Source: CAYYNQ01 sp964473105 (GTDB lineage: Bacteria > Sumerlaeota > Sumerlaeia > MVZB01). Taken from it: a stretch of 56,051 bases of DNA. Every line of letters begins with the position of its first letter. Position 1 is the first letter of the stretch. Both the position numbers and the translations under genes were made by a program. The notes under the pieces were generated by a model. It was given only the letters and a program-made list of their open reading frames with translations, ran no database searches and was not told the origin of the DNA. The DNA lies in the NCBI GenBank assembly GCA_964473105.1, contig CAYYNQ010000055.1:1-56051 (forward strand). Direction: 5' to 3'. Shown piece after piece: positions 24,897 through 32,364 of this stretch.

Positions 24897-26683
24897 GACG
24901 GCCGGCTGGGTCGCCTTTTGCGTTGAAGGAGTCTATAAGATTTTTCCACATAATCCTGCAGGTCTGGGGAGCTGATACGTGCATAAATATCGCCGGTGAT
25001 CCTGCGTGCATCTGCGAGTCGTATCTGCCGAATCAGCCTCTTGATTCTCGGTACAGCGGAGGGTCCCATACTCAATTCATCTACACCCAGGCCAACGAGC
25101 AGGACAGCGCACAGGGGATCAGAGGCCATCTCGCCACACACACCTACCCAGATGCCCTCTCGGTTTGCAGCAGAGACGATATTTCGCAGTAGTCTCAGGA
25201 TGGCCGGATGAAACGGATCATAGAGGGAAGCCACCTGTTCATTTCCACGATCTACCGCCAGTGTATATTGAATCAGGTCGTTGCTTCCGATTGAAAAGAA
25301 GTCAACTTCCCTGGCCAGCTGATCAGCACAAACGGCGGCAGACGGGATCTCGATCATGATTCCGGTCTGGATGTCCTTGTCAAAATCATGACCCTCCTCG
25401 ATGAGTTCCTTTCTTGCGTTGTCTAGGATTTCCCGGGCTGCATGAACCTCACCCAGATTTGATATGAGTGGAAACATGATTCGCGCGTTACCGAAGGATG
25501 ATGCACGAAGAATGGCCTTGAGTTGGGCACGGAACATTTCAGGCCTGGAGAGGGACAACCTTATGGCGCGTAAACCCAGAAATGGATTCAACTCCTTCCC
25601 CGTCTTGAGATCCCGGATGAATTTGTCCCCCCCAAGGTCGAATGTCCTGAAGATCACGGGATGGGGCGCCATGCTTTTAACAACGTTTCGGTATACCTCA
25701 AATAGGTCCCCTTCTGAGGGGATATCATTGTTCTCAAGGTAATGAAACTCTGTTCTGAAGAGGCCGACTCCCTCGGCCCCGTGCTCGAATACGTGCGGGA
25801 TCTCAATCTCCAGTTCGATATTTGCGGAAAGTTCAACCCGGTAACCGTCGATCGTTTCTGCCGGAAGGTTTTTGAGCTTAGTGAGATCCTTTTCGAGAAT
25901 AAGGTGCCTGCGATGTTGCGCCTTGGCCCGCCTTATTTCCTGTGGTGTCGGGTCAAGTGTTACTGTCCCGTCATAGCCATTGATGATGACGAAAGTCCCC
26001 TGTTTGAGTTGATGGATGGAATCGCCGAGACCAACAACGGCAGGGATTTCCAGGGCCTTGGCCAAGATGGCCGTGTGTGATGTCGGTCCGCCAAGTTCAG
26101 TTGCAAAGCCCTTGACGTGTTCATGGTCCATCTGGGCAGTATCAGAAGGGCTGAGGTCGGTGCAGGCAACAATGACATTGCTGTTAAAATGTAGCGGATG
26201 GATCAGGTTTTCATTGTCGGCAACGAGATACTGGCAGACCCGGTTCCCAACATCCAGGATATCACTGCTCCTCCCGGCCAGGAATTCATCGTTTATGGCA
26301 CTGAACTGGTCGGCGAAATATTTGATCTCATGCATGAGTGACCATGCGGCGTTGTCCCGATCCTTAGTTATTCGCTCCATGATTCGTTGCAAAAAATCCT
26401 GATCCTGCAGAAATAATATCTGGGGGTCAAATATTGCAGCATGGGCTTCATCAAGTGTGACCTGAACCTTTCCACGGAGCATTTCAAGATCGATAATGGC
26501 CTGACTGATCGCAGCCTTTAGCGCCTGTTTTTCCTTCTTGATCTGGCTAGGTTTGATCTTCTGCCGGGAAACCACACGATGGGGGTCATTGTTGTAGACA
26601 TGAATATGGGCAATGCTGATACCCTCAGATACGGGTATTCCCTTCAGCAACCTGTTTTGGCCATCTAATTGAATATCCGACAT
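24893..26683 (-). CDS. ptsI: Phosphoenolpyruvate-protein phosphotransferase (Enzyme I)
   Basis: The 596-residue Enzyme I takes phosphate from PEP and passes it to HPr. The N-terminal HPr-binding domain opens with LKGIPVSEGISIAH. The phosphorylated His203 lies in GGPTSHTAIL. The PEP-binding barrel shows FRTEFHYL, GLRAIRLSL, MIEIPSA and SIGSNDLIQYTLAVDR, and CGEMASDP near the end. It is full length. It sits 67 nt after ptsH and is coupled by a 4-nt overlap to a DUF2723 gene. No EIIA/B/C gene is in the window, which suggests regulatory use of the phosphorelay or EII genes elsewhere. Confidence 0.97.
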   Translation of the reverse strand: MSDIQLDGQNRLLKGIPVSEGISIAHIHVYNNDPHRVVSRQKIKPSQIKKEKQALKAAISQAIIDLEMLRGKVQVTLDEAHAAIFDPQILFLQDQDFLQRIMERITKDRDNAAWSLMHEIKYFADQFSAINDEFLAGRSSDILDVGNRVCQYLVADNENLIHPLHFNSNVIVACTDLSPSDTAQMDHEHVKGFATELGGPTSHTAILAKALEIPAVVGLGDSIHQLKQGTFVIINGYDGTVTLDPTPQEIRRAKAQHRRHLILEKDLTKLKNLPAETIDGYRVELSANIELEIEIPHVFEHGAEGVGLFRTEFHYLENNDIPSEGDLFEVYRNVVKSMAPHPVIFRTFDLGGDKFIRDLKTGKELNPFLGLRAIRLSLSRPEMFRAQLKAILRASSFGNARIMFPLISNLGEVHAAREILDNARKELIEEGHDFDKDIQTGIMIEIPSAAVCADQLAREVDFFSIGSNDLIQYTLAVDRGNEQVASLYDPFHPAILRLLRNIVSAANREGIWVGVCGEMASDPLCAVLLVGLGVDELSMGPSAVPRIKRLIRQIRLADARRITGDIYARISSPDLQDYVEKSYRLLQRKRRPSRPS

Positions 26684-26750
26684 GGAGGAATTACCGGTTT
26701 TCAGAGTAAATCATGTAATTGAGAAGTCGGCACTTTAAGGAAGGACGTGG

Positions 26751-27050
26751 TTATTCACCGAAGCCGCTTTCAATCAGCTCGACAATGGCTAGCAAGGCTT
26801 TTTCCGATTCTTCACCATCTGCCTTGATCTCTAAAGTACTTCCGCATTCGGCAGCGAGCATGATGACTCCCATAATGCTCTTGGCATTGACCGTCTGCTC
26901 ATCTTTTGTCAGTGAAATCTCACACTGGTCGTACTGACTGGCCAGCTTGACCAGGGCCGATGCAGGCCTGAGATGGAGACCCAGCTGGTTGGGTACTGTG
27001 ATGCTGACTTGGTGACCTGTTTTCGTTGATTCAGGTTTTACGGATGCCAT
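26751..27050 (-). CDS. ptsH: Phosphocarrier protein HPr
   Basis: This 99-residue HPr-family protein has a short N-terminal extension. LGLHLRPAS carries the phosphorylatable His26, and NAKSIMGVIML carries Ser58, the position that HPr kinase modifies in many bacteria. It accepts phosphate from Enzyme I, encoded next downstream. A long structured gap lies upstream (27051-27610). No HPr kinase gene is in the window. Confidence 0.96.
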   Translation of the reverse strand: MASVKPESTKTGHQVSITVPNQLGLHLRPASALVKLASQYDQCEISLTKDEQTVNAKSIMGVIMLAAECGSTLEIKADGEESEKALLAIVELIESGFGE

Positions 27051-27610
27051 GATTATCGGGATACCTTGGAAAACCTTTTACCGAAATCATCGTGAACTCA
27101 AACGGTGAAAGGATGCGAAGACCGGATCCTTTATGAGTCACCCCTGTTCACGAAACAAAGGCTTTGTGTCTTGACCCTGGGTAAACAGGGGGGATCACCC
27201 ACAATCCTAATCCATCCTTTCAAATAGTCAATTGGCAAAATAAAATCAGTAGATAATCGTGGATTGCTAGGATTTCCTATGGAGATATACTCATCATTGT
27301 TTTACAAGAACTTAAGACCACCTGGTGAAACTAATTGTTGGATCAATATTGCCCGCCTTCCGAAGGACAGATAAGGGCTTCAGGAAACTATTTACAGGTC
27401 GTATTTATGATTTCAGGGGTGAATATAAGTTGTCTGTCTTCAATGGTCATTTTTATATCGAAATGCTACATATGTGCCATGAGGTCATTTCATTGGAGAG
27501 CGCCGTGCAGGGTATATCTACATTGTCCCGGGCAATGAGATCAGGCACGCCTTCTGAAATATCGTCATGCTGGCGGGAGACATGCAGGTGGCCCAGAAGA
27601 AGAATGCGAT
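27051..27610. other. 560-bp divergent gap between ptsH and the M28 gene
   Basis: No convincing gene is seen: two plus-strand frames of 67 and 99 codons lack family features and lie out of phase with each other. The half nearest ptsH holds a nested inverted repeat (27141-27191). An imperfect pair, ATCCTAATCC near 27206 and GGATTGCTAGGAT near 27272, flanks an AT-rich stretch. Promoters for both divergent units should lie here, and a small RNA is possible but not shown. Confidence 0.4.
27141..27191 (-). promoter_or_regulatory. Nested inverted repeat in the ptsH leader region
   Basis: CCCCTGTT (27141-27148) pairs with AACAGGGG (27184-27191), and between them ACAAA/TTTGT (27155-27159, 27163-27167) forms a small inner hairpin. 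The element is about 90-140 nt before the ptsH start. It could be a transcript leader structure or a protein site; there is no terminator-like T-tract. Confidence 0.3.
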
Positions 27611-28582
27611 ATGATGTCCCCTGATTCATTTCCCCGCCATATCTTTTTGTCGCTTTTCCTGCTGATTCAATCCATTTTCCCGGTGACCGGTCGGGTTGAT
27701 GGAGACAGGGGAATGGAGCATATTGTCGAACAGTGCCTTTTGGGCCCGAGGATTCCCGGCACGGAGGCCCAGTCGGCCTGTCGTGACTGGATCGCCTGTG
27801 AGTTGGGGAAATTGGGAATGAAGGTCCGAATTGAGTCTTTCGATGTAAGACTTCCGCTGCTGGAGAAGGATGTTCCGGCCTACAACATCTGGGGTATGTG
27901 CTGTGCTGACAGGCCAGCTAGCCCGACCCTGATGATTACTGCACACTGGGACACACGTCCATATGCGGATATGGATCCGGATGTGTCCCGGCAAAGGCGG
28001 CCGTTTGATGGGGCGAATGACGGCGCATCAGGAGTTGCGCTGGCGCTTGAGTTGATGAACTCGCTGAAAGACTCCCCGTTGGCGGACAACATTGTTGTTG
28101 TTTTCTGGGATGCAGAGGATTCCGGGATCAACGATGATCCGCAATCTTGGGCCCTCGGGTCGTCCTATGCGGCAGACCATTCGCCTGCCTGGATCGACCA
28201 GGTCGTCCTTGGGGTCAATCTGGACATGGTCGCCGGCAGTGACCTGAGCCTTGTTCGGGAAGGTTATTCGGTGGGGTCGGCGCCGGGAATTGTGAAAGAC
28301 ATTTGGGAATTGGGTGAAGCCATGGCGCCGGACCTTTTTGAGCAGGCGGGAACCCGATGGATATACGACGATCATGTCCCATGGATCAGGAAAGGTGTTC
28401 CTTTTGTGAACATCATAGGCTTGCCCTATCGCCAATGGCATACCACGCGGGATGTCCCGTCCAGTTGTAGCAGCGATAACCTTGAGAGACTGGGCAATGT
28501 GATATTGAACTTCATCCTTTATGGAGACTGGTCAAGGCATGACGGAAATCCTGGGAATATGCCCATGAACAGGATTGACTGA
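27611..28582 (+). CDS. M28-family glutaminyl-peptide cyclotransferase-like enzyme, exported
   Basis: The 323-residue protein has a signal sequence (about 9-28). The M28 zinc-enzyme blocks are TAHWDTRP (about 110), GANDGASGVA with Asp137, DAEDSG with Glu169, and YRQWHTTRD near the C terminus. Spacing and the WHTT-D block match glutaminyl cyclases more than aminopeptidases. Such enzymes convert N-terminal Gln to pyroglutamate on secreted proteins. It heads a plus-strand run of envelope genes: a lipoprotein, a single-pass membrane protein and lgt. ATG at 27611 and 27614 are both possible. Confidence 0.85.
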   Translation: MMSPDSFPRHIFLSLFLLIQSIFPVTGRVDGDRGMEHIVEQCLLGPRIPGTEAQSACRDWIACELGKLGMKVRIESFDVRLPLLEKDVPAYNIWGMCCADRPASPTLMITAHWDTRPYADMDPDVSRQRRPFDGANDGASGVALALELMNSLKDSPLADNIVVVFWDAEDSGINDDPQSWALGSSYAADHSPAWIDQVVLGVNLDMVAGSDLSLVREGYSVGSAPGIVKDIWELGEAMAPDLFEQAGTRWIYDDHVPWIRKGVPFVNIIGLPYRQWHTTRDVPSSCSSDNLERLGNVILNFILYGDWSRHDGNPGNMPMNRID

Positions 28583-28633
28583 ACGTGTATTCCCATTGAT
28601 GATGAAGGGACTATCCAGGAGAGCTGAAAGATC

Positions 28634-29146
28634 GTGATTGCCCGCAAGCCATACATTTTCATCGCTCGATTGATAAGCCTGCTCAATATGATATTTTTAT
28701 GTCTGTTATTCGGGTGTGCCGGGACCCGAACCACCTTTCTGACGGATCATCGTTACACCCGCCTGCATCCCGGTGACCCGGTGGCCGTCTATCTTGAAAC
28801 GATCGACCATCCGTACAAGGAGATCGCCTTCATCGACAGCGAGGCCTATGCCAATATCGATGATGAGATCAAGATGAAACAATTGGAGCAGCTGAGGTCA
28901 AGGGCAAGAAGTCTCGGGGCAAATGTGATCCAAGAGGTTCGAATCCTTCCACGCAATATCAGGGGATACACGATTGATGAAGCGGTGCCATTTGCGTCCT
29001 GGAAACAGGGGGCATACCAGGTGTTCTTTATGCGAGGGAAAGCGGTACGTGCCGCGGGGGGCGGAATCGGGGGGGGCGGTACGACACCTGAGCCTGAGGG
29101 GTGGGTTGTGGATCGCCTACCGCTTCCTGCGAGACTGGCAGAATGA
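28634..29146 (+). CDS. Lipoprotein of unknown function with an RcsF/YbjQ-like segment
   Basis: The 170-residue protein has a signal peptide ending in the lipobox LLFGCAG, so it should be a lipid-anchored envelope protein. The core KEIAFIDSEAYANIDDE...RSRARSLGANVIQEVRI resembles the family of short domains in which a helix ends in LGANxV followed by a strand. A Gly-rich tail (GGGIGGGG) follows. The function is unknown. The start is GTG with AGGAG 11 nt upstream. It lies 51 nt after the M28 gene and is near lgt, which would modify it. Confidence 0.7.
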   Translation: MIARKPYIFIARLISLLNMIFLCLLFGCAGTRTTFLTDHRYTRLHPGDPVAVYLETIDHPYKEIAFIDSEAYANIDDEIKMKQLEQLRSRARSLGANVIQEVRILPRNIRGYTIDEAVPFASWKQGAYQVFFMRGKAVRAAGGGIGGGGTTPEPEGWVVDRLPLPARLAE

Positions 29147-29233
29147 GAATGCGAACATTGGTAGGCTGCAGAATCCCGGCGGAGCTTGGTCACGGGTTCA
29201 GGCCGGGTGCATTTCAATGCCGACAATCAATTC

Positions 29234-30187
29234 ATGCTTGAAAACGTATATTATCTTAACAACGAGCGGAGCCTGAGCCTTGTTGAGAGATTTGGCGGGA
29301 CCATCCTCTCCGTATGTTTTCACCTGGCCTTTTTCTCAATCCTCTTTATAAACCGCCAGTCCCTGAATAACGCCCCGGCTGATGTGGATAGCCTGATACG
29401 GGTTTCCCTGCTTGAAATCCCGGAGCTGAGAAACACCGATAGCCATGATCCCGTTACGGATGATGAGAACATGGGACAGATTGAAATGTCGAGTGATACC
29501 CGGTCGGATACGGGCAATGAACCGAAGGATAAATCCGGAGTGGAAGACATCATGGGTCGTGTTGAGAGAATGCCGCTGAAACTTCCCATACTTGATCCTG
29601 AATTAAGGGCTCCGCTCGATGGGGAACATATGATTCGGGAACAGCATGAACTGCTTGAATTAATGGCCGAGAGGAGCAGGCAGCAGGAATTCATGAATGA
29701 CCAGTTGGCAGTTTCAGGATCCAATGCTGTTGGGGAAAGGCTGGACCTTCTGAATGTTGATCATGTTGCCGGGAAGACACTGTTTGCCGATCGCAAAGTT
29801 AGGGACGGATCGATTCGCAAGTTTGATATTGCGGGCGTATCTGCCGTGGCGGCACAGGAGGTGCTGGATAGGTATGGGATAAGGACATATCTGTCGGGAG
29901 CAAAGAATAATACCGCAATGGGAAGGCGGGGTGATCGGGGTACAGGGATGTCTGGTGGACGGTTTATTAATGCTTCGGGCAAAGGCGATTACCATATTTT
30001 CAGTTACAGCCGGGTCGCGGGTGATAAATTTTCCCAGCTCGAGATTGATGCATTGAAGCGGGCAGGCCACGATCCGGACAAGGTTCGTATCCTGAAGATT
30101 ATCTTCGGCATTGTATCCATTGGCGACGGTTATGATCTCGGTATAAAATCGATCAAGGTAATACCAATACAGCCATCCGTGGACTGA
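29234..30187 (+). CDS. Single-pass inner-membrane protein, TonB-like layout, unknown function
   Basis: About 317 residues from ATG 29234. A short cytoplasmic N terminus is followed by one membrane segment (about 20-40, TILSVCFHLAFFSILFI), a charged low-complexity periplasmic linker rich in Asp/Glu/Ser, and a C-terminal domain that includes RVAGDKFSQLEIDALKRAGHDPDKV. The arrangement recalls TonB-like or energiser-linked proteins, but no TonB signature was recognised. A TTG start at 29186 is an alternative. The gene ends 18 nt before lgt. Confidence 0.6.
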   Translation: MLENVYYLNNERSLSLVERFGGTILSVCFHLAFFSILFINRQSLNNAPADVDSLIRVSLLEIPELRNTDSHDPVTDDENMGQIEMSSDTRSDTGNEPKDKSGVEDIMGRVERMPLKLPILDPELRAPLDGEHMIREQHELLELMAERSRQQEFMNDQLAVSGSNAVGERLDLLNVDHVAGKTLFADRKVRDGSIRKFDIAGVSAVAAQEVLDRYGIRTYLSGAKNNTAMGRRGDRGTGMSGGRFINASGKGDYHIFSYSRVAGDKFSQLEIDALKRAGHDPDKVRILKIIFGIVSIGDGYDLGIKSIKVIPIQPSVD

Positions 30188-30205
30188 TCAGGGAGTCGTG
30201 AAGAA

Positions 30206-31201
30206 ATGCATCCCGTTTTATTTCGTATAGGTGATTTCTCCATCGGCACCTATGGACTTGCTGTCGTGGCGGGGTTGTTCTCAGCCATGTGGCTGAGCAG
30301 GAGACTTGGTCGTCGTTGCGGCATACCCCCTGATTTCTACTATGACCTGGTGTTTCTTGTGATGGTTTCCGGATTTATTGGCGCGAGGCTGTTCTTCATC
30401 GGATTGAACTGGAATAATTTCCTGGGGGATCCAGCTGCCTATATCTTCTCGCGGCAGGGTTTTGTGTACCTGGGCGGTTTTTTCGTCGCCACGATGTCCG
30501 CCATTCTCTTTATTCGACGAAGGAAACTACCCCTCCTTGCTGTTGGGGACACGGTTGTGCCGGCTGTTGCGTTGTCCCATGTCTTCGGTCGACTGGGTTG
30601 TTTTTCGGCAGGCTGCTGTTATGGGAAAATAGTCCCGGCCAACGGGACGTCGGGATGGATGGATCTTGTGTCCATCCGTTATCCGCTGGCCCATCAACCT
30701 GATGGCCGTATCGACCCGATGTTTAATTTCGCATACCACACGCAGGAATATTCGGGGATGATTCAACAGGGCATGCCGCCCCTACCCGTCCTCCCTGTCC
30801 AGTTGTTTGAAGCTGCCGGCAATCTGGGCATATGCTGCCTTCTTCTCTGGTTTTGGGGGCGATTGAGGTTTTCCGGACATGTATTCACACTTTACCTGCT
30901 TTTCTACGGGATCATGCGATTCTTCCTGGAATACTTGAGGGGGGATGTGGATCGGGGACTTTACTTTAATGAAACGATCTCGACATCACAGATCATCAGC
31001 TTGATAGCCATTGCGGCCGGCTTGACGATGATGACAGTTTTAAGACACAGGGGAGCACGGCCGGCGCTTTCGTCGGCCGATGTTCTCGGTCGATATGTCA
31101 CGCCCGGTAGTGACCGGACCAAGTATCAGTCCGGATCCGATAAAAATATTCCGAGTAAGAGGAAGGCAGGAAAAATGAAAAGTAGGCGTGGTGGCAATTA
31201 A
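30206..31201 (+). CDS. lgt: Prolipoprotein diacylglyceryl transferase
   Basis: This 331-residue integral membrane enzyme attaches diacylglycerol to the lipobox Cys of prolipoproteins. The N terminus HPVLFRIGDFSIGTYGL, the GFIGARLFF segment and HVFGRLGCFSAGCCYG near residue 130 are Lgt blocks; the Arg in GRLGC lines the active site in the family. PVQLFEAAGN and YGIMRFFLEYLRGD are the C-terminal signatures. A basic C-terminal tail of about 45 residues extends beyond the usual end. At least two lipoproteins are encoded nearby (28634 and 22398). Confidence 0.95.
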   Translation: MHPVLFRIGDFSIGTYGLAVVAGLFSAMWLSRRLGRRCGIPPDFYYDLVFLVMVSGFIGARLFFIGLNWNNFLGDPAAYIFSRQGFVYLGGFFVATMSAILFIRRRKLPLLAVGDTVVPAVALSHVFGRLGCFSAGCCYGKIVPANGTSGWMDLVSIRYPLAHQPDGRIDPMFNFAYHTQEYSGMIQQGMPPLPVLPVQLFEAAGNLGICCLLLWFWGRLRFSGHVFTLYLLFYGIMRFFLEYLRGDVDRGLYFNETISTSQIISLIAIAAGLTMMTVLRHRGARPALSSADVLGRYVTPGSDRTKYQSGSDKNIPSKRKAGKMKSRRGGN

Positions 31202-31287
31202 AAAAACACAACCGGGCTGGCCCGTAGGAATTATAACCCGCAGAACCTCAGAGTTCCTGTTATTAAAAAACCATGAATATAACCCGT

Positions 31288-32337
31288 TCAGCCAGGAATC
31301 CCGATCAATTCATACAATTTCTCACAGAATCGCTCCGTGGCAGTCCCGGGATTATAGAAAATATCTTTCGCAGCCTCCCGCCTGACACGACTGAATTCAG
31401 CCGGATTGTTCAGCGAATCGATACATGCCTCCATGCATGCATCCTCATTCTTGACTATCCGTCCCGTTTTCCGTCCCCATCCGTCCAGGTCAATCGTCGC
31501 CCCATATTTCCTGATAAGTTCAGGCGCATCCATCCAAATGACGGGTCGGTCCAGCAGCAGGTATTCATTCGCGACCGACGATCCGTCAGAGATAAGTACA
31601 TCCGATGCATGAAGCAGGGGAGCGATATTGCTGCAATACGAAAACCGGACAACTTCATTTTCAAGTTCCGGTCCTGCTTTGACCCAGTCAATAGGGTTTG
31701 TTGACGGGTCCAGGGTCCAATCATGCAGCTTGATGATCAGTGTAAACATATCCTGTGACGCACAATTTTTGATAAACTCCAGGCCCGGACCATAGAGCGA
31801 GGACTCAGATCTCCAGGTCGGTGCATAAAGGACCACGGGTCGCCGGGGGTCGACACCCAACCGGGCAAGTGTTGAATCCCGTTCCAAGGATCCGTCACAC
31901 AGCACGTCCAGCTTGGGCATGCCAATCCGGTGGAAACAGGGGGAGTCCTCCTCATAGAGGCCTTTCTCGATGAATCGGCGCCGCATATCCTCCCCGACCA
32001 GGAAAAGATCGCTAAACTTACGGATTTTGGGTGTATACATCCTGCCCTTGAAGGAGACTCCGTGAAAAACTTGGATTCTTTTTCGCGCTCTGTAGGTAGG
32101 CTGATAAATGTCAGCGCTGATGAATGCATCCCAGCGTTTCCATTTTGTAACCAAGGATCCGGCTTGACTGGAAACATTGAGACCCAGCGCGCGAGCCATG
32201 GATACCGCACTCATTCCATCTCGACTCTCGCCGCAGAAATTGAATCCCAGGCGTTCATCCCGGACAAGTTGTCGCAGTGGCCTCTCAAACATGATGGCAT
32301 TCATCGGAGTTTTTGAATATAAAAGGATTTCTGGCAT
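31288..32337 (-). CDS. CDP-glycerol glycerophosphotransferase-like protein
   Basis: The 349-residue protein has the teichoic-acid-polymerase-type fold. Clear blocks are VFHGVSFKGR, VLYAPTWRSES, IIKLHDW, and ASDVLISDGSSVANEYLLLDRPVIWMD, matching the TagF/TagB C-terminal catalytic region with its nucleotide-binding Ser/Asp motif. In diderms such proteins decorate surface glycans with glycerol phosphate or act on related nucleotide donors. No cytidylyltransferase is nearby. The gene starts 27 nt after the upstream GT-C gene and probably shares its transcript. Confidence 0.82.
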   Translation of the reverse strand: MPEILLYSKTPMNAIMFERPLRQLVRDERLGFNFCGESRDGMSAVSMARALGLNVSSQAGSLVTKWKRWDAFISADIYQPTYRARKRIQVFHGVSFKGRMYTPKIRKFSDLFLVGEDMRRRFIEKGLYEEDSPCFHRIGMPKLDVLCDGSLERDSTLARLGVDPRRPVVLYAPTWRSESSLYGPGLEFIKNCASQDMFTLIIKLHDWTLDPSTNPIDWVKAGPELENEVVRFSYCSNIAPLLHASDVLISDGSSVANEYLLLDRPVIWMDAPELIRKYGATIDLDGWGRKTGRIVKNEDACMEACIDSLNNPAEFSRVRREAAKDIFYNPGTATERFCEKLYELIGIPG

Positions 32338-32364
32338 GATTGGTTAGGGAAATGCTCCCTGAAT

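Noticed and set aside
27325..27624. A 99-codon open frame in the gap before the M28 gene
   Set aside because: It has no recognisable features or ribosome-binding site, overlaps the M28 start in another frame, and its composition looks non-coding.
29147..29233. Reading the membrane protein at 29234 from TTG 29186
   Set aside because: It adds 16 residues with no family support; kept only as an alternative because GGAG is too close to this TTG.
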